DNA of 6,124 nt from JAHFUI01 sp041485905 (lineage in GTDB: Bacteria > Acidobacteriota > Vicinamibacteria > Vicinamibacterales > CAVVIG01). The stretch's first letter is position 1. The number at the start of each line of letters is the position of its first letter. Under the pieces are notes generated by a model. That model made no database searches. It was given only the letters and a program-made list of their open reading frames with translations, and had not been told where the DNA came from. A program made the position numbers and the translations under genes. The stretch covers positions 1 to 6,124 of the forward strand of contig JBGPKK010000251.1 in NCBI GenBank assembly GCA_041485905.1. The letters are read 5' to 3'. Of this stretch, positions 1 to 6,124 are shown piece by piece.

Positions 1-953
1 CCCGTCACGCTGCGCGTCGCCATCAGTGTCAGCGCCTCGGCGGCCCGCTCCAGAGGGAACGTTCGATCGACGTGCGGCTGCAGCCGGCCCTCGCGGTACC
101 ACTGACAGAGCTGGTTCACTCCAGCCGCGTAGCGCGCCGGCTCACGCCGCATGAGTCCGCCCCACGACACGCCGACAATCGAGCAGCCTTTGAGCAGCGG
201 GAGATTCAACGGGATCTTCGGGATCTCGCCGGCCGCGAAGCCGACGACGAGGAATCGCCCGCCCCATGCGGTCGAGCGAAGCGCCGGCTCGGTGTACGGT
301 CCCCCGACGGGATCGCAGACGACGTCGACGCCTTGCTCGCCGACCAGCCGCTTGATCTCGTCGCGCAGATTGCCGGTCGTGTAGTTGATCGTCGCGTCGG
401 CGCCATGCGCCCGGCAGACGGCGAGCTTGTCGTCGCTCGAGGCGCAGGCGATCACTCGCGCGCCAACGGCCTTTCCGACTTCGACCGCGGCGAGACCGAC
501 GCCGCCCGCCGCTCCAAGCACGAGGAGCGTCTCGCCGGCTCGCAGTTGACCCCGGTCGCACAGCGCGTGATGGGCCGTGCCGTACGTGAACAGAAACGAC
601 CCCGCAGTCACATCGTCCATTCCGTCCGGGATGAGCACGATCTTCGATGCCGGGACGACGATTTCCTCCGCGAACGCGCCGTAGCCGGTCACGGCCATGA
701 TTCGATCGCCGCGCTTGAACTGCGTGACCTCGTGGCCGACGTCCAAGACGAGGCCGGCGGCTTCACAGCCGGGCGAAAACGGCAGCGGTGGCTTTGTCTG
801 ATACTTGTTTTCGATGATCAGGACATCGGGGAAGTTGACGCTCGCCGCCCTGACCGACATGAGCACATCGTCTGGACCAGGCGTCGGCGACGGCACGTCT
901 TCGACGACAAGAGACTCCGGCGGCCCGTACGCCTTGCAGAGAACGGCCTTCAC
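1..953 (-). CDS. NADPH:quinone oxidoreductase, zinc-independent MDR family (C-terminus cut by window edge)
   Basis: A medium-chain dehydrogenase/reductase of the quinone oxidoreductase branch, probably a cytosolic enzyme reducing quinones or alpha,beta-enones with NADPH. The minus-strand frame is open from the GTG at 953-951 to the left edge, giving 317 residues. The N-terminus MKAVLCKAYGPPESL is typical of the family. The GroES-like part (about 1-125) has AASVNFPDVL (36-45) and PGCEAAG (61-67), where Cys63 replaces the His of zinc alcohol dehydrogenases. The Rossmann fold carries the nucleotide loop GAAGGVG (147-153). No structural-zinc cysteine cluster is seen. The visible end, TRSVT, is about ten residues short of the usual family end. 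GTG is chosen because no in-frame ATG, GTG or TTG lies upstream within the intergenic region, and the ATG at 967-965 is out of frame and stops after five codons. It is divergent from the carboxylesterase. NADPH rather than NADH preference, and the substrate, are inferred from family. Confidence 0.93.
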   Translation of the reverse strand, partial: MKAVLCKAYGPPESLVVEDVPSPTPGPDDVLMSVRAASVNFPDVLIIENKYQTKPPLPFSPGCEAAGLVLDVGHEVTQFKRGDRIMAVTGYGAFAEEIVVPASKIVLIPDGMDDVTAGSFLFTYGTAHHALCDRGQLRAGETLLVLGAAGGVGLAAVEVGKAVGARVIACASSDDKLAVCRAHGADATINYTTGNLRDEIKRLVGEQGVDVVCDPVGGPYTEPALRSTAWGGRFLVVGFAAGEIPKIPLNLPLLKGCSIVGVSWGGLMRREPARYAAGVNQLCQWYREGRLQPHVDRTFPLERAAEALTLMATRSVT

Positions 954-973
954 GAGTGTCTCGTCATTTCCAG

Positions 974-1007
974 TTGACAGATCTACCGACCGGTCGGAAA
1001 GTATACA
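974..1007 (+). promoter_or_regulatory. Candidate promoter elements in the divergent intergenic region
   Basis: A perfect -35-like TTGACA lies at 974-979 and a -10-like TATACA at 1002-1007, in front of the carboxylesterase start at 1011. The 22-bp spacer is well above the sigma-70 optimum of about 17 bp, and the -10 would sit almost on the start codon, so these may not be partners. On the opposite strand a TATACT (1005-1000) could be a -10 for the quinone oxidoreductase, but I see no good -35 at 16-18 bp from it. The SD-like GGAAAG at 996-1001 is 9 bases before the ATG at 1011. The 57-bp gap must hold the signals for both genes unless they start inside neighbouring coding sequence. Confidence 0.35.
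986..997. promoter_or_regulatory. Perfect 12-bp palindrome, candidate operator between divergent genes
   Basis: CCGACCGGTCGG reads identically on both strands. It lies centrally in the only non-coding gap between the divergent quinone oxidoreductase and carboxylesterase, between the TTGACA and TATACA hexamers. Half-sites of this kind are typical of dimeric repressors; from memory they resemble TetR-family operators, but no regulator gene is present in the window. Outside the 12 bp the symmetry breaks at the first flanking pair (A985/A998) and recovers at the next (T984/A999). Bound protein would probably block transcription in both directions. That is inference. Confidence 0.45.
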
Positions 1008-1010
1008 TCC

Positions 1011-2645
1011 ATGAGCAAAATACCTTTCGATGTGAGCCGCCGCGCGCTGCTGAGATCTTCAGGTTGGGGCGCCGCCCTGGCCGTCGTGGCCCCCTTTGCG
1101 GCGACCACTGAAGCCAAAGTCATCAGCGGATCTCAATCCACCGGGCCTGTTGTGGACACAACCGCGGGCAAGGTCCGCGGCGTTGTCCACAACGGCGTCC
1201 ATGTGTATCGCGGAATTCCCTACGGCGCATCCACCGCCGGCTCGAATCGCTTCATGCCGGCTCGAAAGCCGGAGCCGTGGACGGGCGTGCGCGACGCGTT
1301 TCAGAACGGGCATTCTTCGCCACAACTCTCACCTGCTGCAGGTGCGATTGGCTGGGGATTGCGGTCCAACGCCCAGCAGGGCGAGGACTGCCTGGTCCTG
1401 AACGTCTTCACGACCGGCATGAACGACGGACGGAGACGTCCCGTGATGGTGTGGATCCATGGCGGCGGCTACACCTATGGCTCCGGCACGTCGCTCGGCT
1501 ATGACGGCACGAACCTGGCCCGCGGCGGCGACGTCGTGGTCGTCTGCATCAACCATCGGCTGAACATCGTCGGGCACCTGTATCTGGGAGGCGCGGGAGG
1601 TAGGGACTACGAGGATTCCGGAAACGTGGGCCTGCTGGACATCGTCGCGTCGCTTCAATGGGTGCGCGACAACATCGCGCGTTTCGGCGGCGATTCGGGC
1701 AATGTGACGATCTTTGGTCAGTCCGGCGGCGGTGGGAAAGTCAGCACGCTGCTGGCGATGCCGTCGGCGAAGGGGCTGTTCCACAAAGCGATCGTCGAAA
1801 GCGGTTCCACGTTGAAGCAGGTTCCCCGGGACGAGGCGCAGAAGACGACCGATCGGGTGATGGCGCAGCTCGGTCTCAAGGCGAACCAGGTGGAGGAACT
1901 TCAGAAGCTGCCCATCCAGAAATTGCTCGCGGCGATGGGAAACGCTGGCGAGGCGGGCGCGGGCGCCGGCACTCGGTTCGCGCCGGTGGTGGACGGGCAT
2001 TCGCTCTCACGCGATCCGTTCGATCCGACTGCGCCGGAGGTTTCCGCCGACGTGCCGATGATCATCGGGACCACCGAAACCGAGGGCTCGTACTTCGCGC
2101 CTCCCGACCTTCTCTCGCTGGATGAGGCCGCCGTGCGGTCACGATTGCGAGAGCGGCTCGGCACCGACGGCAACCGGATCTTCGATCTGTTCCGGAAGAA
2201 CCGGCCGCAGGCCACGCCCAGCGAGCTCTATTTCACGATCTCGGCATTTCCCACCAACGCGATCACTCAGGCAGAACGCAAGGCCGCTCTGCGCAAAGCG
2301 CCGGCCTTCCTGTACCAAATCCGATGGAGAACGCCGGTCGAAGGCGGCCGGCGATTGTCGCCGCACTGCATCGAGATTCCGTTCGCGATGCAGAACGTCT
2401 GGCAACTGCCGGAAATGGTGGGCACAGGCGCGGAGCTTCAACCGCTGGCAGACAAAGTGAGCGGAGCCTGGGTCGCGTTTGCGCGGACCGGCAATCCGAG
2501 CCACCCTGGGATCCCGAAGTGGCCGGCCTACGACGCGACCGAGCGCCGGACCATGCATATCGACAACGAGTGGACCGTCGTGAACGATCCAAGTCGCGAT
2601 GAACGGCTGGCGATGGCGCCGTTGCCCCGTCTGCCGATGTTCTGA
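1011..2645 (+). CDS. Tat-exported type-B carboxylesterase (para-nitrobenzyl esterase-like)
   Basis: A complete 544-residue serine esterase of the type-B carboxylesterase/cholinesterase fold, expected to hydrolyse carboxylic esters outside the cytoplasm. The N-terminus has a twin-arginine signal, SRRALLR (residues 9-15), a hydrophobic stretch to about 31 and a plausible cleavage after TEA35. The oxyanion-hole motif is HGGGY (150-154). Signature 2, EDCLVLNVF, is at 125-133. Signature 1 runs from F225 to G240 and ends in the nucleophile elbow GQSGG with catalytic Ser238. The likely acid is Glu358 (in TETEG) and the likely base His452 (in SPHCIEIPF), so the triad looks intact. Length matches bacterial members plus a signal. 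The elbow has Gln where the classical motif has Glu, and the usual Ala after Ser is Gly. The ATG at 1011 is preceded by GGAAAG at 996-1001 and places the Tat motif correctly. It is divergent from the quinone oxidoreductase 57 bp away. Natural substrate is unknown. Confidence 0.95.
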   Translation: MSKIPFDVSRRALLRSSGWGAALAVVAPFAATTEAKVISGSQSTGPVVDTTAGKVRGVVHNGVHVYRGIPYGASTAGSNRFMPARKPEPWTGVRDAFQNGHSSPQLSPAAGAIGWGLRSNAQQGEDCLVLNVFTTGMNDGRRRPVMVWIHGGGYTYGSGTSLGYDGTNLARGGDVVVVCINHRLNIVGHLYLGGAGGRDYEDSGNVGLLDIVASLQWVRDNIARFGGDSGNVTIFGQSGGGGKVSTLLAMPSAKGLFHKAIVESGSTLKQVPRDEAQKTTDRVMAQLGLKANQVEELQKLPIQKLLAAMGNAGEAGAGAGTRFAPVVDGHSLSRDPFDPTAPEVSADVPMIIGTTETEGSYFAPPDLLSLDEAAVRSRLRERLGTDGNRIFDLFRKNRPQATPSELYFTISAFPTNAITQAERKAALRKAPAFLYQIRWRTPVEGGRRLSPHCIEIPFAMQNVWQLPEMVGTGAELQPLADKVSGAWVAFARTGNPSHPGIPKWPAYDATERRTMHIDNEWTVVNDPSRDERLAMAPLPRLPMF

Positions 2646-2775
2646 CGCGTACCGAACGACTAGAACCACGAAGGTCTGATCTGTTTACGGCGACGAATGA
2701 GCCGCGCCTGGTTGAGTCATCGGGCGCGCCGCTGTTCGACAAGTGGCCTCGCCCGGCGGTATCGTTCGGCTCCAC
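2646..2775. other. Intergenic gap before the membrane-protein gene
   Basis: This gap separates the carboxylesterase stop from the preferred start of the membrane-protein gene (97 bp if the GTG at 2743 is used instead). I see no strong hairpin followed by a T run, so no intrinsic terminator is called. No clear Shine-Dalgarno sequence precedes either candidate start and no convincing -35/-10 pair stands out. Whether the membrane-protein gene has its own promoter or is read through from the esterase cannot be decided by eye. Confidence 0.4.
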
Positions 2776-4974
2776 ATGCTCTCGCGGTTCGAACGCGCGT
2801 TCGTGCTCGCGCTTTATCTTCTGCCGATTGCGCTCATCGGACGAGCGATCACGTTTTGGGGACGCGGCATCATCGATTCGGAAGGCGCAGCGTTCATCGT
2901 CAACTACCTGGCCGACCGCCCGCTTTTCTCTCTGATCTTCGACCCTCGCGCCAACGATTGGGGTGCGTATCAGGCGCGTGAGCTGAGCTATCTCGTCGAC
3001 TTGATCGATGCCAGAGTGTTTGCGTCGCTTCTCCACAGCGGGATTCTCCTGTTCATCCCGCTCAGCGGGGCCTTCGGCCTCATGGTCTTTGCGGCGGTCT
3101 ACTTCGTGGGCACCCGCAAGGTCTTTCGCCTGGACAGCCTCTCCACGAGCCTCCTCCTGTCACTCTTTCTGAGCTGCATCGTCGTTCAGGCGTCGACCGC
3201 AATCTTCTATCGATCGGGGAAAATCACGTTGGCGGTCGCATCGATCGCGTTCTTCTTCCAGATTTGCTTCGTGCTTCAGGAGAGACATGCACGGCCGCGT
3301 CCGTCTTGGGGTGCCCTCTCCGCCGTCTTCCTTCTGGGACTCTCGATGTCATTGTGCGATCGGCAGGGCTTCTATTACCTCGTGGCGACGATGGTCGTTG
3401 TGTCGGCGTGGTGCGTGAGTGGATGGGCGACCTCGGAATGCGTGCGAGCCCAGCGACGTCGCGCGGTCGTCACGATTCTGTGCGCCGTTGCCGCTGCGTG
3501 TCTCTACAACTACGCGATCGCGCCGCGGCTCATTCTGCAGGCGAACCAGTACTGGCCGGACTTTGCGTATCAGGGATTGCCGCTCTCGCAGGCGCTGCCC
3601 CCCTGGCATCTCCTCCGGCAGGCCTTCGTCATGCTCAGCGCGCAGGTGAGCTATCTGGCCGGCAATCTGCCGTTCGTCGCCGTGGTCCTGGTGGCCGGCA
3701 CGGGTTGCCTCGTCTGCGGCGCGGGATGGCGGGCAGCGGGTGGCGATGGTCTGGCGAAGATGCGGCCGGCGATCCAGGCAGCCGTCGTGGCTTTGGCGTC
3801 AGGGGTATCGCTCGTGATCCTTCTGGCGCTGATGATCCTGCGCCATCCTCCGGTGTTCGACACTCCCGATCATTCGCTGTGGTACTACACCCTGACGATT
3901 CAGGTCGTCTTCCTGTTTGTCGGGACGCTCTATGTGGCCGTTCTGACGGGAAGCGGCACACACCGGACCACACAGGTGATCCGCCTTGTTCTGCTGTTGA
4001 TGATTGCGGGCAATCTCCGCCTCCATTCGGTTCAGAAAAAGGCGATGCTCGAACCGGGTCATCTGGCACGCCAGTATGCGGCGTCGATAGCGACGCTCGC
4101 TGATTATAAGGAGACGCGGACCAGGCCTGGCGGCAGCCGAATGTCCTCGTGGGTGCGCGTCGGTCCCAGGGGCGTCATCGTGGAGCTTCCCGTTCCGCAA
4201 CCCACTTTCCTCGACCGGGTAGGAGCGGCATTCGAAGCGCGGCGGCACCGCGCGCCGTTTGTCGAGGCTGTCCGGCCGAACTGGGGGGCGTTGCGCGAGT
4301 TCCTTGCCAGCCCCGGATCGCCGTTGCAGGACTCGGATCAGATAGCGGCAACGATCGAAGCACTGCCATCGATCGGCGTTGGCCAGGTTGCGCTCTATCC
4401 GGATCGGTACGCCGACCAGGCGTTGGGCCGAGCGACGTTGGCGGCACTTCAGATTGCGGCGGGCCGGGTACTGAAGGCACCGGAGGTCGGCGGGGCGATC
4501 ATCTTCGATCTCGCGGATCTGCCGGCGTATCCGGCTGAAACGCGACTCCTCCGGCGCATCGACCACAAGAGTTTCGTCGCGACTGCGTCTCCCGCGAACG
4601 ACCGCCTGCCGCTGGCCTTCGACGGGAACCCCGACACGCGCTGGACCAGTGACAGCCACCAAACGGCGACGGAATGGATTCGAATCGAGCTCGATCGACC
4701 CCTGGACCTCGGCGGCATTCGCTTCGACCTCGCGGAAAGCTTGAGCGATTACCCGCGCCGGTTGGTGATTGAGTCCGCGATCGGCGGCGATGACTACGAG
4801 CCCGTCTATGAGGGAACCGTGATCGCCCCCCTGATGAGAGGCCTTCTTCGAGGCTCGACCTCGATGGAAATCAGCCTGCCGCCAAACCGGACGAAGGCGC
4901 TCCGCATCCGGCAGACAGGACACACACGGATCTGGTTCTGGTCCATCCACGAGATGACGTTGTGGGAACGATAG
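2776..4974 (+). CDS. Polytopic membrane protein with C-terminal F5/8 type C (discoidin-like) domain, function unknown
   Basis: A 732-residue protein I cannot assign to a named family. Residues 1-416 hold about ten or eleven hydrophobic segments, at roughly 6-27, 81-111 (one long or two short), 120-141, 149-167, 177-193, 198-218, 230-249, 285-315, 332-356, 369-391 and 402-416. After the first segment a polar loop carries D34-S-E36 and, further on, QARELSY (66-72). This layout recalls GT-C membrane glycosyltransferases, which have acidic catalytic residues in the first outer loop, but the match is only suggestive. Residues about 425-595 form a soluble region without a recognised motif. Residues about 598-732 look like a discoidin domain: ASPANDRLPLAFDGNPDTRW, then WIRIELDRPLDLGGIRF, a central YPRRLVIES strand and a closing RIRQTGH. 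Such domains usually bind glycans or lipid surfaces. The ATG at 2776 is preferred because it gives a short basic leader before the first helix; an in-frame GTG at 2743 adds 11 residues, and a stop at 2713 bounds the frame. Neither start has a clear ribosome binding site. Confidence 0.85.
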   Translation: MLSRFERAFVLALYLLPIALIGRAITFWGRGIIDSEGAAFIVNYLADRPLFSLIFDPRANDWGAYQARELSYLVDLIDARVFASLLHSGILLFIPLSGAFGLMVFAAVYFVGTRKVFRLDSLSTSLLLSLFLSCIVVQASTAIFYRSGKITLAVASIAFFFQICFVLQERHARPRPSWGALSAVFLLGLSMSLCDRQGFYYLVATMVVVSAWCVSGWATSECVRAQRRRAVVTILCAVAAACLYNYAIAPRLILQANQYWPDFAYQGLPLSQALPPWHLLRQAFVMLSAQVSYLAGNLPFVAVVLVAGTGCLVCGAGWRAAGGDGLAKMRPAIQAAVVALASGVSLVILLALMILRHPPVFDTPDHSLWYYTLTIQVVFLFVGTLYVAVLTGSGTHRTTQVIRLVLLLMIAGNLRLHSVQKKAMLEPGHLARQYAASIATLADYKETRTRPGGSRMSSWVRVGPRGVIVELPVPQPTFLDRVGAAFEARRHRAPFVEAVRPNWGALREFLASPGSPLQDSDQIAATIEALPSIGVGQVALYPDRYADQALGRATLAALQIAAGRVLKAPEVGGAIIFDLADLPAYPAETRLLRRIDHKSFVATASPANDRLPLAFDGNPDTRWTSDSHQTATEWIRIELDRPLDLGGIRFDLAESLSDYPRRLVIESAIGGDDYEPVYEGTVIAPLMRGLLRGSTSMEISLPPNRTKALRIRQTGHTRIWFWSIHEMTLWER
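4567..4971 (+). other. Region coding the F5/8 type C (discoidin-like) domain
   Basis: This is the C-terminal domain of the membrane protein. Visible hallmarks are the A-x-DGNPDTRW block (residues about 614-624), W-I-x-I-E-L-D-x-P (634-642), the beta strand YPRRLVIES and the S-x-x-GDDYEPV segment where family members often have S-x-DG-x-x-W-x-x-V. The order and spacing fit the family. It lies at the end of the chain after a soluble linker, so it is presumably on the same side as the outer loops if the helix count allows. The ligand cannot be predicted. Confidence 0.75.
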
Positions 4975-5046
4975 GCCCGCCGATGATCCGGCTCGTTCAG
5001 GACCAAGGGCCACCGATGTTCTGACAATCGAACGGAAGAGCGTCGC
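4975..5046. other. Convergent intergenic gap with an esterase-tail-like fragment
   Basis: The gap lies between the stop of the membrane-protein gene and the stop of the minus-strand tannase-family gene. The only inverted repeat I found is weak: GCCG (4979-4982) with CGGC (4989-4992), without a following T run, so no terminator is called. Bases 5013-5025 (CCGATGTTCTGAC) repeat exactly the end of the carboxylesterase gene at 2634-2646. In the matching frame, 4983-5024 reads MIRLVQDQGPPMF followed by a stop, similar to the esterase ending RLPMF. It may be a decayed gene tail or coincidence. Confidence 0.4.
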
Positions 5047-6124
5047 TCAGGGTTTCGCGCACACGAAATTCGCGGCGTCATCGATGCTTCCGGCGCCTTT
5101 GTATCTGGCCACCTGCGGCCAGGCGCACAACGGGCGCGTGCGATCGATCGCGCCGGCTTCGTTCGCGTGGCTGGCGAGGATCGCATTCGGGGCCTGACCC
5201 TTCTCGACCCACGTCTCCAGCGCGCCAATCGCTTCGGCAACGAACGCGTTCGGACCCGGGCCTCCGGCGCAGTGATTCATGCCAGGCGCGAGAAAGAGCC
5301 GGACGAAGGCGTCGGCGTCCGATTGGCCGCCCACCGCGCCGACGACCTGCTTGTAGTAGTCGATGGTGGCGTATGCGCTGATCGCAGGATCGGCCAGGCC
5401 GTGATACAGGACGAGCTTTCCGCGACGCGCGCGAAACGCCCTGAGATCCGACGTCGGGCGCAGAACTTCCGCCATGAACTGAAGCTTCGGGGCGTCGCGA
5501 TCCAAGTTGAAGCGACGCCAATCGTATTCGGGCTCCTGCTGCTCGAAGGCGAGGTAGCGGACGAAGTGATCCTGAAACAGATACCCGATCGGCTTACTGC
5601 CGGTGAACGACAGAGTCCCATCCGGCTGACGCTCCGGAGGCGTTGTACCGACGATCCACTGCTGCCAGCCGGTGCGCCCTGATTCGTGCGCGACGGGGAA
5701 GCCGCTGGCTTTCGTCTTCCCGTCCTTCGTGGTGAATCCGGCATACAGTTTCTTCAGACTGCCCACTTGCCCTTTCGTCAGACAATCCGGCCCATCATCG
5801 CCTCGACAGAGCAGCGTCTCCGGCTTGAACGGGCACGCCGCCGGATCCGACACCAGTCCATCGGTGAGACCGTCGAGGCGATCGCATGCCGCCACAACCG
5901 CCCGGGAAATCGTGTCCAGCTTCGACGCGGGAATATACGAGTCCGTCGACGCCAGCAGGACCTGATAGACGAGCGTCCGGTTGAGCGAGGTCGTACCCGT
6001 AGCTGGATCGCCCGCGATGATGCCATCGAAATCTTCCGGAAAGCGCTGTGCTTCCATCAACGCCTGCCGGCCGCCATTCGAGCACCCGGCAAAGTACGAC
6101 AGACGCGGCGCCGATCCGTAGTAC
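5047..6124 (-). CDS. Tannase/feruloyl esterase family hydrolase, secreted (N-terminus cut by window edge)
   Basis: An alpha/beta hydrolase of the tannase/feruloyl esterase B/MHETase family, which cleaves esters of aromatic acids such as gallate, ferulate or terephthalate. The frame is open from the right edge (first full codon 6123-6121) to TGA at 5049-5047, giving 358 C-terminal residues; family members are usually 500-600, so about 150-250 residues including any signal peptide are missing. The nucleophile motif is GCSNGGRQ, with Cys14-Ser15 of the visible fragment. The acid is Asp245 in YHGLADP and the base is His284 in MNHCAGG, followed by Cys285. This is the family's CS-D-HC signature, in which the two cysteines form a disulfide beside the triad. 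A loop CDRLDGLTDGLVSDP (80-94) matches the calcium site of the lid domain, with Asp81, Asp84 and Asp88 as likely ligands. Further cysteines (97, 106, 114, 333, 355) suggest an exported, disulfide-bonded protein. It converges on the membrane-protein gene. The substrate is not predictable from this fragment. Confidence 0.93.
   Translation of the reverse strand, partial: YYGSAPRLSYFAGCSNGGRQALMEAQRFPEDFDGIIAGDPATGTTSLNRTLVYQVLLASTDSYIPASKLDTISRAVVAACDRLDGLTDGLVSDPAACPFKPETLLCRGDDGPDCLTKGQVGSLKKLYAGFTTKDGKTKASGFPVAHESGRTGWQQWIVGTTPPERQPDGTLSFTGSKPIGYLFQDHFVRYLAFEQQEPEYDWRRFNLDRDAPKLQFMAEVLRPTSDLRAFRARRGKLVLYHGLADPAISAYATIDYYKQVVGAVGGQSDADAFVRLFLAPGMNHCAGGPGPNAFVAEAIGALETWVEKGQAPNAILASHANEAGAIDRTRPLCAWPQVARYKGAGSIDDAANFVCAKP

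Noticed and set aside
72..977. A 301-codon plus-strand open frame covering the left end
   Set aside because: It is antisense to the quinone oxidoreductase, whose frame gives a clear family match along its whole length. The plus-strand product is rich in Arg, Asp and Ala without domains, as expected for a shadow frame in GC-rich DNA.
1329..2000. A 223-codon minus-strand open frame inside the carboxylesterase gene
   Set aside because: It is antisense to the catalytic core of the esterase and has the His/Arg-rich composition of a complementary frame.
2723..2730. GGCGCGCC palindrome upstream of the membrane-protein gene as an operator
   Set aside because: An 8-bp G/C-only palindrome is expected often in DNA of this composition, and it has no flanking symmetry or promoter context.
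2263..3036. A 257-codon minus-strand open frame spanning the end of the esterase gene and the start of the membrane-protein gene
   Set aside because: It overlaps two well-supported genes, its product is Arg/Ser-rich with no recognisable domain, and nothing suggests a promoter or ribosome binding site.
4979..4992. A small inverted repeat after the membrane-protein gene as a terminator
   Set aside because: The stem is only four base pairs with a six-base loop and is not followed by a T tract on either strand.
3799..5013. A 404-codon minus-strand open frame opposite the membrane-protein gene
   Set aside because: The product is Arg-rich and low in hydrophobic order with no motif, whereas the plus strand encodes helices and a discoidin domain across the same bases.
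1..6124. Mobile element, CRISPR array, RNA gene or defence system
   Set aside because: I saw no transposase or integrase, no regularly spaced repeats, no tRNA- or rRNA-like segment and no nuclease or toxin-antitoxin motif; almost all bases are accounted for by four ordinary coding frames.

Overview
The window is GC-rich DNA with strong G/C preference at third codon positions. It holds four protein genes and almost no non-coding sequence. The gene mix is a zinc-independent quinone oxidoreductase, a Tat-exported type-B carboxylesterase, a large membrane protein ending in a discoidin domain, and a secreted tannase-family esterase. This fits a free-living, high-GC soil bacterium; Acidobacteriota of the Vicinamibacteria type is my best guess, from overall resemblance only. 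No rRNA, tRNA or phylogenetic marker is present to settle it.

Layout, left to right. (1) Bases 1-953, minus strand: a zinc-independent MDR-family NADPH:quinone oxidoreductase, cut by the left edge just before its C-terminus. (2) A 57-bp divergent intergenic region (954-1010) with a perfect 12-bp palindrome, CCGACCGGTCGG, and promoter-like hexamers on both strands; it probably serves both flanking genes. (3) 1011-2645, plus strand: a complete type-B carboxylesterase with a twin-arginine signal and an intact catalytic triad. (4) 2776-4974, plus strand (possible GTG start at 2743): a polytopic membrane protein with about ten transmembrane segments, an extracytoplasmic region and a C-terminal F5/8 type C (discoidin-like) domain; its function is unknown. 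(5) A 72-bp convergent gap (4975-5046) that contains a short carboxylesterase-tail-like sequence. (6) 5047-6124, minus strand: a tannase/feruloyl esterase family hydrolase, cut by the right edge, with the CS-D-HC catalytic signature and a calcium-loop motif.

Two of the four genes encode probably exported ester hydrolases and a third encodes a redox enzyme that can act on quinones or enones, so the neighbourhood could be concerned with aromatic or plant-derived esters. That is inference from family membership. The only direct sign of shared control is the palindrome between genes 1 and 2. The membrane protein looks like an independent unit. I found no mobile element, CRISPR array, RNA gene or recognisable defence or biosynthetic system; the least explained object is the membrane-discoidin protein.
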